DNA of 64,000 nucleotides, taken from contig CAJZBQ010000023.1 in assembly GCA_914767885.1 (NCBI GenBank), positions 747,501-811,500 of the forward strand, read 5' to 3'. The notes beneath the pieces were generated by a model that searched no databases, had not been told where the DNA came from, and saw only the letters and a program-made list of their open reading frames with translations. Below are positions 1 through 10,024 of this stretch, piece by piece. The position numbers and the translations under genes were made by a program. The DNA comes from Blepharisma stoltei (lineage: Eukaryota; Ciliophora; Heterotrichea; Heterotrichida; Blepharismidae). Every line of letters starts with the position of its first letter. Position 1 is the first letter of the stretch.

Positions 1-1546
1 ATAATATTTTTCTTCTTTTACTACAGGTATTTGTTTACTTAATCGTCTTCGTTAAATTTGAAAAAAAAATGCTGCTCCAATTAAAGTGATTATATTTTTT
101 TATATAAAATTTTCATAGTAATAAATTTCCATGATTTTAACTTTGTCGAAAACCCTTTCCTTTTAAATAGACAAGAGATAAGCAAATTTTTGATTTAGCA
201 GAATTAGATTGTGTATCAAATCTATTTACATAGAAATATTATTTTTACCTATAAAAAATAAGACTTTGTTTCAATTGAATTAATTTTGAAAAAAATGAAA
301 AATTTACCAATGAATCAGCCATTTAATTAATTCTGAAAAAAATTTACCAATATTTTGTTTTGGTTTAAATAGGGAAGGAGTTAACAATTGATATTTTTGT
401 TCAATATTTTTCTCTGAAATATTTGTATTTTTTACACTATGAGCTGTATACGATGTATTGATTTTTGGGCTTGAAACACTCTTCATGTCCAAATAACTCA
501 AGACTTGTTTTGCTTTCAGCACTTTGCTAGATTTTGTTGCGCTATTATATAATCTTTGTCCAACGTCTCCTTTCCTATTAGAGCCTTGCAAAATTTTTTG
601 AGATCCTTTACAAGGTTTAGGACTTTTGATTAGGCTGTTTTCATGCTCAGTTTGCTGTATGATTCTCTGGTTTTGTTTTTGTTCATAAACTTTATAAAGC
701 ATTAACTGAATTAGATTTTTAATTTATATTATATTTTATTAATTCATAATGAAAAATGAAAATTTTCTAGCTAATTATGATAAGCAAATTAATATATAAT
801 AATTATACTTAAATTATGTAAATATTCATTCCTACCTGTGTTTCTGATTTTTTCAGAATGCTGTATAAATTTTTCTTCTTCCAATTTCTTTTGCTCTTCA
901 TTTGCTTTGCGTTTTGTTTCTTTATTTTGAGAATAAGTGATCCCAGCTTTGATGAGCCTGTCTTCTACACTTTCTAGTGAAATATTACCTCTCATTTGGA
1001 TAGGAAAATGATTGACTGAGCGGGCTTTGGTTGTCACCTTGTTTTAGGTGATTTAAAGTTTTGGTGCTCTCTTTACTCCCCTTCCTTGGTGAGTATAAAT
1101 TTTGTTCTCTTACAGGGATAAAATTTTTTAATTATAATTATATATAAATTTTATATTTGAATTTTTTTTTCCAAATTTTAAAGTAAAAATTAATTTAATT
1201 TATTAAAATTATGCTTTAGAATGCAAGTTGTTTAAAGTTTAATTGAATTAGCTCGAGAAATTGTTATAATAATCATTTATATATTACATATTTTATATAA
1301 ACGATTTTTCTAGCTAGATTTTTCCTAAAAAATAGGGATTTTTCAATAGTTTTACTCGCTCATGAAGGGGCTAGGACTTTTGTATTGTAGCATATCCTCG
1401 ATTTTTGACCTTTTTAGCGGTGCTTTTTGTGTTTTTGGTGTCATTTCAGCTAAATTCATCTCTTCAAGCCATTGTTTCAACTGATTTGTGACATCGTTAG
1501 AGAGATTTGACAACATATTTAATATTGAATACTTTTTAGCTTTCAT
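1..1546 (-). CDS. coiled-coil protein, 5' part (runs off window)
   Basis: Unrecognised protein; ATG at 1546, 3' end lies beyond base 1. Segments are 1546-1371, 1072-989, 969-819, 702-381 and 41-1, interrupted by a MITE, a probable 19-nt intron (970-988), a short IES and a second MITE. It is rich in Lys, Glu and Gln with a charged helix (RLIKAGITYSQNKETKRKAN), and a second RLY-type motif follows in GQRLYNSATKSSK. Such RL(I/Y) plus lysine-rich helices are common in ciliate coiled-coil and cytoskeletal proteins, but no function is proposed. The frame joins only if the intron is read as 19 nt (GTAATATTTCACTAGAAAG); the 15-nt version ending at the first TAG leads to an early stop. Codons continue in frame to the window edge. 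Confidence 0.6.
42..380. mobile_element. degenerate family-B MITE (IES)
   Basis: Flanked by TTA (39-41 and 381-383). The left end is a decayed hairpin (TTAAATTTG ... TCCAATTAAAG) and the right end reads TTTTGTTTTGGTTTAAATAG then GGGAAGGAG. Removing it joins TTG TTA to AGT AAA CAA and keeps the minus-strand gene open. Confidence 0.75.
703..818. other. short TA-bounded IES, 116 bp
   Basis: AT-rich insert between TA at 703-704 and TA at 819-820. On the minus strand excision joins GAA TAT T to TA ATG CTT, giving NEYLMLYKVYEQ in frame. Without removal the gene stops in TAA. Confidence 0.7.
970..988 (-). other. probable 19-nt intron
   Basis: GTAATATTTCACTAGAAAG on the minus strand. A 15-nt GT-AG intron is nested within it, but only the 19-nt form joins PNE to SVEDRLIKAG without an early stop. 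This length would be unusual beside the 15-nt introns elsewhere in the window. Confidence 0.45.
1076..1370. mobile_element. degenerate family-A MITE (IES)
   Basis: Left end TTA then CTCCCCTTCCTTGGTGAG with a partial hairpin; right end GTTTTACTCGCTCATGAAGG then GGC and TA. The flanks are TTA and CTA, a mutated 3-bp duplication. It interrupts the minus-strand gene after KSP. Confidence 0.75.
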
Positions 1547-1739
1547 AAATAAAATAAAGTGTTTTACTGATAAAAGCTACTTATTTACTTATCATTAAAT
1601 TTATTTTCATAAATTAAATCTATATAAAAGCTCATTTTATAAGCACAACAATTTAAATATTTTTCTATTAAGCATTGAATATTAATAATACATGCTTTTA
1701 TATACCTCAATTTTTATAAAAAACTAAAGTTCTTTTATA

Positions 1740-4700
1740 ATGGCTTCCCAACAATTTACAAAATATCTCTTTGATTCCCCATCTGTACTCAGCGGGGAAG
1801 AGCCAGAACTAAAACGCTCAGACTTCACCTTTGAAAAGAAGCTCGGAGAAGGTGCATTTGGCCAAGTATGAATTGTATGTCATAAAGTGTCTAAAGCGAT
1901 CTATGCTCTTAAGCAAGTCCCTAAAGAAAAAGTTCTCAAAATGTTAAGCCAGTTCAAGAGAGAAGTATACATTATGTATAACCTAAACCATCCTCATATA
2001 TATCTATTTGTATGAATGATAATTTCTAATTAAAAGCAATTATTTTAACATTTTTTTTATACTATAAAAAGGCATAATAAAGCTTTACAATCATTTTGAA
2101 GACGAAAAATACTTCTACCTCATCATGGAATGCTCAGACGGAGGAAATCTTTTCCATCGCTTACAAAAGCAGAGGCAATTTATTGAGGTCGAAGCTGCAC
2201 AATATTTTAGAGAAATTGTCCTTGCTGTGGAGTATTTGCACTCACATGTCCCAGCTATTATTCATAGAGACATTAAGCCTGAGAATATTTTATTAGACTC
2301 ACAGAATCGTGTAAAATTAACTGATTTTGGATGGTCGAATTATTATAGCAAAGAAGAGCTTGAGCCAAGAAAAACAGTATGTGGGACATTGGAGTATTTG
2401 CCGCCTGAAATGATTGAAGAAAAAGACCACAATACTTCTGTTGATATTTGGTGCTTAGGGGTACTTCTATATGAAATGCTAGTAGGATTTACTCCTTTCA
2501 AGTCACAATCAAAAAGAAATCTACTCGTAAATATAGCAAGAAATAAGCCAAAATTCCCTTTGAGCTTTCCTCCCCTTGCACGAGATTTGATATGCAGAAT
2601 GCTTTCAAAAAACCCAAATGACAGGCCAAGTATCACTGAAGTAAAAGAAGACAGATGGCTTAAAGAGCTTCCAGCCCTCAAAGAAACTACATCACAGATG
2701 TTATCCCCAATCCCACTCCCACAATATCATGGTAAATTTTAATCAGAAAGCATTCCTGTCGAGTTCAAATGTTACAAAGTAATCAGTGAAGTCGTCAAAG
2801 AAGAACCAACATCTAAAAAAGAAGAAAAAAACCCAAAAAATAATAAACTTATCAAAATGAATATAAAAAATTATTAAAATAAGAAAATAGGATAATTATT
2901 TATTAGCAATAAGGATAGGTCTCCTTCAGGCTCTGAATCTGATGATCTCGATCTATCTTACAGCTCAGACGGCTCTGAAAAGAATTCCGATGTGCTCAGC
3001 AATGAGTTTTTAGATGACATTGTATGCAAAGAAAGCATAAAACAAATGAAAGATATTATTGAAGAGAGGAAAACGGTGATCAGGGTCCAAAAAAGTACAA
3101 TTGGAGACATTGATAAAAATCTTAAAGAGGCAAATGAAGAGCATGAGAAGCTTGAAGGCAGAGTGAAAGAAAAAAATGATGAGCTATTAGCATTGCAAAG
3201 CAAGGAAAGACAGCTAATTAATCAAATTGCAGATATTGATGTGCAGATGCAGACTTGCCAGCATAATGTTGAGGACTCTGAGCTGATTGAAAAGATTCAT
3301 ACATACCAAAAATTGCTTATAGAGAAATCATCAGAAACGAGCATTTATTTGAAAAAGCGAGAAGGAATTAAAGAAAAATTAAGGGATGTTGAAAGACTCC
3401 TTACTCATAACTCCGTGAGTAATCAAAATCATTTAAATAATTCTACTTTTCAAAAATAAAATGAAATACGCGTATAATGAAATCTCCAGCTAATTTGAAT
3501 AGAATTTTCTTTAAATTATGCTATTTTTTGAAACACAATATTTAAAATGGCAGTTAGGGATAGGGTCCTTGTCCTGCTCATCAGGCAAGCCCTATTATCC
3601 GAGCTTAGTGAGAGAAGTTCAAGCTTCCTGAGAGTCTCGGCTTGAAGAGATGGTCGGTGCTGAGTCTGGTACGGACTAGAGAAGTCCTGAAGGGTTTAAT
3701 AACTTTAACGGTTAGACGGTTAGGCCGATCCACCTACCGTTGTTCAGAGCTGTTATTGAAGCTGAATCTCAAGTTAAGAGGACTTAAAAGCATAGCAGTG
3801 CTAGAAAATTCTATAAACATAAACATTTTTTGAAAATTAATCCTATTCAGTAGGTAATAAAAAATTTTGCTCTTTGGAGGGAGGAAGCTATAGCCTAGGA
3901 CAGCATTTAGCTCGTCCTAGGCTAACAAATTTCTCTGCAATTCATGGAGCTAGTCCGGCTCCATAAGTTGCCAAGCCAAGTCCACGAGCAGGAGAAATCT
4001 GTTAGCCCAAGGCGAGCTAAATGCAGTCCTGGGCTATAATGAAAAAGAAATTGAATTCAGCCGAGCTAACACCCAACTTTTAGAAGCTAAAAAAGACTTA
4101 AAAGGCTCAAACAGAAACATGCAAATGCAATTTACTGACCTAACACTGAACGCTGATATCTTGAAATCCCGCATTGACAATTTCGACCACTTCTGTAAAG
4201 CCCTCGATCCTGACGAATTTGCAGTTGCTAGAGATATCCAAAATTTCATCAGAGACAAAAAGAACGAAATTCCTGAACTCAAAGAAAGAGAAATTTTATC
4301 AAAAATACAGGCAAGAGAAGAAATAATAACAAAAATAGAACAAGAAATAATTGAGCAGAAAATTGAGCACGAGGACAAAAAATCAGAATTATTCCAGCAG
4401 TATAGAAAGAAAAAAGAAGATACAATTAACAATTGCAAACTTTTAAATGAAAAAATGTCAATTGAAATCCAAGACCAAGTCAATTTAGAAAGAGAAAATT
4501 TGACTAAAAAATTAAAAATGGCAAGAGAAGAAGAGCACATGTATCCGACTAGTCAAGAAGATATAGAAAATATGAAGAAAAAGCTGCAGTATTTAAAAAA
4601 TATAAAAACCCAAACGGTTTCAAAGATATCTAGAATGAGAGAGTCGAGATTTGAAGCCAAAGAAAAGATAAGGAATATCAATAAAAGCATTGAAGATTCC

Positions 4701-4760
4701 CTTGATGAGCTGAATACACTAAAAATAAGCTATATGATGAAGATTGAAGGGTTTGAGTAA
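1740..4760 (+). CDS. Aurora-type Ser/Thr kinase with coiled-coil tail
   Basis: Joined length 2304 nt, 767 aa. Kinase features: Gly loop GEGAFG about residues 36-41, catalytic Lys in YALKQV about 58, IIHRDIKPEN, TDFG, and the T-loop RKTVCGTLEYLPPEMIE. The T-loop and LPPEMIE are Aurora hallmarks. The Trp after GQV is encoded by TGA (1869). After about residue 300 an acidic linker (SPSGSESDDLDLSY) leads to roughly 420 residues of charged coiled coil, which ordinary Aurora kinases of 300-400 aa lack. Interruptions: IES 1999-2074, 15-nt intron 2732-2746, IES 2863-2910 and a composite IES 3459-4036. The coiled-coil part is in frame after all four removals. A role in mitosis or meiosis is inferred from the family only. 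Confidence 0.9.
1999..2074. other. short TA-bounded IES, 76 bp
   Basis: Cuts the kinase between NHPHI and IKLYNHF. Removal gives CCT CAT ATA ATA AAG, matching the conserved HPHIIKLY segment of kinases. Confidence 0.85.
2863..2910. other. short TA-bounded IES, 48 bp
   Basis: Contains several in-frame stops; removal joins KMN to KDRSPSGSES in the kinase tail. Bounded by TA at 2862-2863 and 2910-2911. Confidence 0.75.
3534..3824 (+). mobile_element. SINE-like retroposon, 291 bp
   Basis: GC-richer block beginning near AAAATGGCAG, ending in an A-rich tail (ATAAACATAAAC). Flanked by the 11-bp duplication ATTTTTTGAAA (3523-3533 and 3825-3835). Nested in a decayed MITE. Confidence 0.7.
3891..4036. 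repeat. foldback element with ~45-bp inverted ends
   Basis: The left arm starts TAGCCTAGGACAGCATTTAG and the right arm's reverse complement starts TAGCCCAGGACTGCATTTAG. The arms extend through CTAACA(A/G)ATTTCTC. It forms the right end of the IES at 3459-4036. Confidence 0.8.
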
Positions 4761-4815
4761 AATTATTTACAAGCCAAATCATAAAATAATTCTAATTAAA
4801 TAAAAAATATCCTAC

Positions 4816-7382
4816 TTAATATGAGTGAATTTTTGCTCCAGGAAGAACTGCTGACATTGAAGAAATTCTATAATACTCGCCTTTTGTTGAAAAAATAATA
4901 GAAAGAAACAAAAAAGTCGCCATCTGCATAAATAGAGTTCCCCCAATAATAAATTTCCCCCTAACATATAAGGCAAAGAATTTACTTGCAATAACCAAAA
5001 TTGGCATTGACAAAAATATATACTTACTTACTTACTTACTTAATTATCTATATCGTTTAACGTCCACTACGGGGTAGCCGTTTCCAGAGCTGCCACCATA
5101 TTTGTCCACGTGTCGGGCCCATGGACCTCTGGATCGATCCACTTTGTTACACCATGGCACAGGCAAATATAGCGTTCCGGCTTCGACGGGCTGCATTGCC
5201 TCGCTCCTACTTACTCAGCTCCTGCGTGTGTTCCGCCTAAGGGTCACCTTCCTCGGGTGTGCTGAGAGGTAAAGCTTCGAGCCTCTTGATGTACTTGGAG
5301 CAGTGCCTCTGCTTATACGCGCCAGAGTTAAACCGCTATTGCTGTACAAAAGTTCTCAGAAGAAAACCTAACCCCACAAATAAAATTGCTTGAGGGAGAG
5401 AAAATTAGCGGAGCTAATTTCACTCGAACCGAATGCCATTTTATTTATGACAAAAAATATACACTTGAAGCTACAGTAAATTTGTATATGAATTGAATGC
5501 TTTTTTGTGCTTTTGTCAGAGAAAATAAATATTTTGCGTTGTAGAGGAATCACCCAAACATGCAGAATCTCAATATAATTAATGCTAATCCTGCTATTCC
5601 TTCATATTCGCTGAATTTATAAGAAGAATCATCACTGATTTTTCCAAGTCCCAGCACAACTAAATGTAAAAATGTGACTATTAGTATAATTGGTATATAA
5701 ATATCTGCATTAGGAAAATCACTATATTGTATATTGGTAAATCCTATAAACAGCCCTATAAGGGCAGGACATTGGAGCTGAAAACTCTCCAGTGATTGGA
5801 CTAACTCAGTTTCGTCAAACCAATTGGAGAGTTGGCAAAAGGATCTCTCTCCAGTTGGTCTGACTACCTCAGTTGGTCCAGCCACTGGAGAGTTTCCAGC
5901 TCAAATATCCTGCCCTTATAGGACAATTTATAGGGTTTGTCTATAGTCCATCCTTCTGCTATTATAATAAGTAAACATGTAATTGTTAGCTGAGATACCA
6001 AAATTAAGGCTTGCTCAATAAAATCAAGAGCTCCTAAGCCTCTTCCATTGGATTCATAAATTGTGAGGTTAAAATAAGAAACAATCATTGATAAAAATTG
6101 AAAGAAAATCGCCATATTTAGCCATACCATGGTAAGCTGAACCTCTTCTTCTTTTCTGAAGTATTTGATGAGTTTTAAAATATTTGCCCCTAGACCTAGC
6201 AAAAATATGACTGCTAAAACCAAATATATGCTTTTCAGGCCCATTTGTTCCACTGAAAGATGATTTCTTCCTTCATTTCTCATTGTAATTTCTACTTTTA
6301 CTCTTGCGTGGTCATTTAATAAATTATTGCAGTCAGAAATCACAAAATACCAGACATGAGGTCTGACTGATTGAGATAATTCGCCTACTATATCCCCTGA
6401 AAATATATACATTAAAATGGCGACACGTGCCAACCTGCCCTCTTGGCGCAGTAGTCCAGACCTTATGGCTACGGCGAACTGGGACGGACTCCGAGCTGAG
6501 AAATCTAGTGCAGGCTCTAGAGGTGTGTATCCGGGTAGGTTTTGGCTGCTTTCCTGTGGTTGGAAATTGAGGTGTTCGACAGCGTCCTTGGATCCGATGA
6601 CCCATGGGCATTCCTCTACCGAGAAACTGGGGGTTTCGGCCCAGGCCACAGGGGAGCAGTCTTTTTCCTGTAGCTGTCGAAGAAAGGCACTTCGACACCC
6701 GATAGACTCCAAGGAGTTGATCCCTGGAATCAAGCTACTCCAATCGCCCGTAGCAGGGCCGCAGAAATCCATAAGCCGCCCACTCAAGACTGAAACCTTA
6801 AGGCAAGGAGGAGACAGAAGGTACCGGAAGGGCACTCGCAAGAGGGATAGACCCCCTGGGCTGGAGTCGAAAAGCGGATGAACCTCCCGTACGGGAGGTC
6901 TTTGGTGACTGCGTCACCAATATGGCTAACGCCTACTTTAATAATCCTAATCCTAATCATATCCCCTGAAAATTGTCCATCAAGTGGCAATGCTAAATCA
7001 TATGTTAATTTTGCTCTTTTGTTTTTTTCTGTGCATGAGAGTGAAGAAAGGTCTTGCTCCCATTCTTCGTCTATAAATATAGAGAATTGCAAGTTGTGCT
7101 TTTTGCCTTCGAATTCCTTGGTTACTCGTAATAATCTATACTAAATATAGTGAATTCGCATAAAATTTAGTATTTTTTTGTATGTATTAAAAATTGGGTT
7201 TTGTGTTTATTTTTATTTCTATAAATAAGCATAGCTTTCATGGAAAAATCTCCAACTCCAATATCCATACCAAATTTCGAAACATATTGCCAATTATTAT
7301 TTCTCGTCATTGTCAATGTTGTTCTTATGTATTTTCCTTGTGCTAGCAAAAATAATATGAACAATAAGATTTGGACTTTCAT
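4816..7382 (-). CDS. GPR180/TMEM145-like multi-pass membrane protein
   Basis: Joined length 1317 nt, 438 aa, ATG at 7382. Signal peptide (KVQILLFILFLLAQ), then an extracellular beta-rich region (TYDLALPLDGQFSGDIVGEL, VWYFVISDCNN) and seven hydrophobic segments from IYLVLAVIFLLGLGANIL to the C-terminus. Order and motifs resemble the GPR180/TMEM145 (intimal-thickness-receptor, GOST-type) family; a role in trafficking or signalling is family inference. Four inserts are removed: short IES 7134-7189, a retroposon inside the extracellular domain, a foldback between TM segments (joining DKPY to IGFTNIQ), and a second retroposon before the last TM (SSVFLSMPILVIA). The TGA at 5548-5550 reads as Trp. 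Confidence 0.8.
5019..5461 (-). mobile_element. SINE-like retroposon IES, ~443 bp
   Basis: Minus orientation: starts ATAAATAAAATGGCATTCGG at the right and ends in a (TAAG)n tail at the left (5021-5042). Near-duplicate flanks TGACAAAAATATATAC and TGACAAAAAATATACAC. Its 5' part matches the copy at 30263. TA-to-TA removal keeps the membrane-protein frame. Confidence 0.8.
5749..5930. mobile_element. foldback IES, 182 bp
   Basis: Inverted termini of about 50 bp: ATAAACAGCCCTATAAGGGC on the left and the complement of CCCTTATAGGACAATTTATA on the right, continuing through CTCCAGTG/CACTGGAG. Inner arms around AACTCTCC repeat again. TA-bounded; removal joins DKPY to IGFTN. Confidence 0.8.
6404..6958 (+). 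mobile_element. SINE-like retroposon IES, 555 bp
   Basis: Flanked by a perfect 14-bp duplication ATATCCCCTGAAAA (6390-6403, 6959-6972). Starts near AAAATGGCGACACGTGCC and ends AATCCTAATCCTAATC. It interrupts FSGD|IVGEL of the GPR180-like gene; the TA inside the duplication serves as the excision repeat. Confidence 0.9.
7134..7189. other. short TA-bounded IES, 56 bp
   Basis: Interrupts the N-terminal region of the GPR180-like gene; removal joins KTQFL to LRVTKEFEGKK in frame and removes in-frame stops. Confidence 0.7.
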
Positions 7383-7571
7383 ATTGTAATTATGCTACGC
7401 CATACTTTTTTAAAATTGTTTTCCAATATCTATTTAAATTCAATAGAAATTATTTTGCTTGTTTCTGGCTAAAAACATATTCAAATAATTAAAAGTTGCG
7501 ATATGGTTGTAAAAGTAAACTAATTATAGGGAAAAAAATTATGGATTATTATTTTTAAAATCAGGATTTAG

Positions 7572-9923
7572 ATGGGTTGCTGCAATTCCTATCCACTTAC
7601 TCCCCCCCATCCTTGATCGAACGATTGACTGTAAAAATTCCTAAAAATTGGGGAAATTAACCTCCATCCTTGATCGAACGATTTTCATATCATGCAATTT
7701 TTTATATATATAGAAACATATTAGTTATCAAAAGCTTGGAATATGTACCTAATGAAGTTGTTTTCAGAGGCTTTGAGACGACAGAAAGCTGCGGAATCAA
7801 CCATCCGAAGTGATTTAGCCATCAACCTAGGCTTGAAAACTCAATAATCTAATAAAATACAGATTCTTTAAAATTTAAAAAAAAAAAAATTTAATTCAGT
7901 AAGGAACAAATTAAAATTTATAAAGTTTAAAAGAGTAACTAATAAATCAAAATATTAAAAATTGATATTTTATGAAATTAATTCAATTTTTTGCTTTAAA
8001 AACAATTATTAAATACTCTTAACCCTCTTATTTAATATATATATATATATATATTTTATTTTATATATAAATTTTTTTTCCCGAAAAATTTTTTTTTTAA
8101 CCCCCATCCTTGATCGAACGATAGTGAGTTGTTCGATCAAGAATTGGGGGGGAGTTAGTAACTTTTCTAGGAGATACAAAAAGATATCTTCTGAAGATCA
8201 GTTCCTAATAAGCTATACAGACTCAATAGTTTTCTCGAGTTTTGATTTTCATGAGCTTTATGTCAAATTGGCAAAATTCTCAGAAGTGAAAATAAGCCAA
8301 GAAGACTTGGAAAGCTTTTTTTCTGATGCAAACATAGAACCATCATTGTTAAAAATTAACTCATCAACGGCAGCCATTTTACAGAAAATATACAAAAATA
8401 GCCTCTATGATTTGAAAAGTCTGAAGCTAACTGTAATTTTGCTAGGAAAAGGAAACTACTATGATAAATGCCTTAAGATATTTGAAGTATATGATTTATG
8501 CCTTAAATTATCATACTTAGACAAAAGAACCTTACTCCTAATTCTATATGATTTAGTGGGTATAATTGAGATGATTATTCCAGAAAACGGCTTGGATGAT
8601 TCCCCAGACATTGTAAAATCATGCATAAAGGACTATTGTGTAAGGTTTCTTGACGAAAAACTAACTCCCCTCCGTGAGTGAACAAAAAAAATCTTGTTCG
8701 TTCATGGAGGGGTGTTAATTTTTTTTTTTCGAAATTTAAAAAAATCCTAATTCGTAAAAATTAGAAAAACAAATATTATTAATTTTTAAAATTTATGTTT
8801 TAAAACGCAATTTTGTTTAAAATTAAATATTAGCTAGAGATTTCATTATACTAAATATCACTTATATATCAAAATTTTTTACCATAAAAAATTTTTGCTC
8901 GCTCACGGATGGGTTTATGGGCACAAAATAGGGGTTTTCTTCGCTAACAAAGGGGGGGAGTAAGAGTTTTCGACAAAATTATAAAACTTGTTTTCAAGAA
9001 TGAAAAAGAAATCCTTTGTTCACAGTTTCTCAGAATGCTAGAAATCAATCATTCTTTGTGCTCTTTATTCAACGCAAATAGCCTCCGTCTTCTGCTTATC
9101 GATGAGGTGATTTCGCATGAAACTAGTACTCTATTCCAAGAAATGTACCCTAAAATAGGCGATAGCCCAGTGTATCAGAAATCACTTAGACCTACATTTA
9201 ATAATCCTAAAATTGAAGGAAAAATCCTTCTCAAGCCAGTTAAAAATTATTCAATTCAGATCCAAAATCCGGTCTCAAACCCAAAAAGCATTTTTGAAAC
9301 GGATTGGGAAAAAAAATTTCCTGAAATCCCAAAAATTAATTTAAATCTGCCTGAGGCTAAGCCAGTGGCTTTATCTGATTGTGATCAAGATAGCAGCGAA
9401 TCCATGTCTGGCGAATCCTGTGATATGAATTCAAGCTTCTTAGGGTTCCCAAAACCACAATCAAGAGTCAGATCATCTTCTTCGACAGAAGATTTGGCAG
9501 GTTTGCAATTAATTCCACAGATTAAAAGAAGAGGAGGAATTCTTAAGCGTTGCTCGACTGACAAGAAGAGAAGTATACCTAACTGGGTTTATATAGCCAA
9601 GCTAATAAAAGTAATTTTTGACTGAAATAGCTGCTGGTATTGATAGACCAAAACATGCTTAAATTTAGCTTAATCCAGCACAGTATAAGAAAAAATCATC
9701 CATAAAATCTGTCTCGTTTTCAGTAGAAAGTATTGGCAACAAAAAGCAATCTGCTTTGGAGCCTATTATATTAAGAGTGAACTTAGGCGAAAATAAGTTT
9801 GAAAATGTTCAACTAAAACCTGGAGAAAATCCTGCAGTAGCCGCTTCAGCTTTTGCAATAAAAAATCGACTGAAAAAGTATGAAAGAGATGAGTTAGCCA
9901 GAAGCCTGAGATCTTTAATATAA
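7572..9923 (+). CDS. MGCC-start, likely lipid-anchored protein, unknown
   Basis: Joined length 1383 nt, 460 aa. The N-terminus MGCCNSYPLSNFS fits N-myristoylation (Gly2) plus palmitoylation (Cys3, Cys4). The next ~210 residues are helical (EDQFLISYTDSIVFSSFDFH, LTVILLGKGNYYDKCLKIFE) and recall degenerate EF-hand or calcineurin-B-like folds, with no clear Ca loop. The middle is Ser/Pro-rich (SDCDQDSSESMSGE); the C-terminus PGENPAVAASAFAIKNRLKK is helical. Inserts: family-C MITE after codon 9 (PL|SNF), family-A MITE (DEKL|RVFDK) and a short IES 9576-9687. Membrane association is inferred from the start motif only. Confidence 0.75.
7600..8154. mobile_element. family-C MITE (IES), 555 bp
   Basis: Flanked by TTA (7597-7599, 8155-8157). 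Left end has CTCCCCCCCATCCTTGATCG and a second direct copy about 60 bp in; the right end is a hairpin (ATCCTTGATCGAACGA ... GTTCGATCAAG) ending GGGGGGGAG. Same architecture as families A and B, in opposite orientation, with a different motif. It contains (TA)n at 8035-8053. Confidence 0.85.
8665..8960. mobile_element. family-A MITE (IES), 296 bp
   Basis: TAA duplicated (8662-8664, 8961-8963). Left hairpin CTCCGTGAGTGAACAAA/TTGTTCGTTCATGGAG; right end with two direct motif copies (CTCGCTCACGGAT, CTTCGCTAACAAAG) then GGGGGGAG. Confidence 0.9.
9576..9687. other. short TA-bounded IES, ~112 bp
   Basis: Removal joins DKKRS to KKKSSIKSVSF in frame; an alternative left TA about 18 bp downstream also keeps frame, so the left boundary is uncertain. 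Confidence 0.6.
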
Positions 9924-10024
9924 AATATATCCTAAATATCAGTCTCTAAAAATATATAATATGAATAAAACTATTTATTTAAAAATGTATAGAAGATTAA
10001 TTGTTGTTATCATAATTTATTTAT

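Larger units (their letters stand above)
3459..4036. mobile_element. composite IES: MITE remnant, SINE-like copy and foldback
   Basis: A 578-bp insert in the coiled-coil tail of the kinase gene; removal joins CAA AAA TA to TAATGAAAAAG as QKYNEKEIEF. It holds a decayed family-A MITE (interior near 3470-3520, right end near 3865-3890), a retroposon (3534-3824) inserted in that MITE, and a foldback at 3891-4036. Confidence 0.75.

Noticed and set aside
6417-6881. 154-codon plus-strand open frame
   Set aside because: Lies wholly in a retroposon with a perfect target duplication; its GC-rich sequence is open by composition and has no recognisable protein.
7598-8158. CRISPR-like array from repeated CATCCTTGATCGAACGA
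   Set aside because: Only four copies, in both orientations, at element ends; a MITE, and the genome is eukaryotic.
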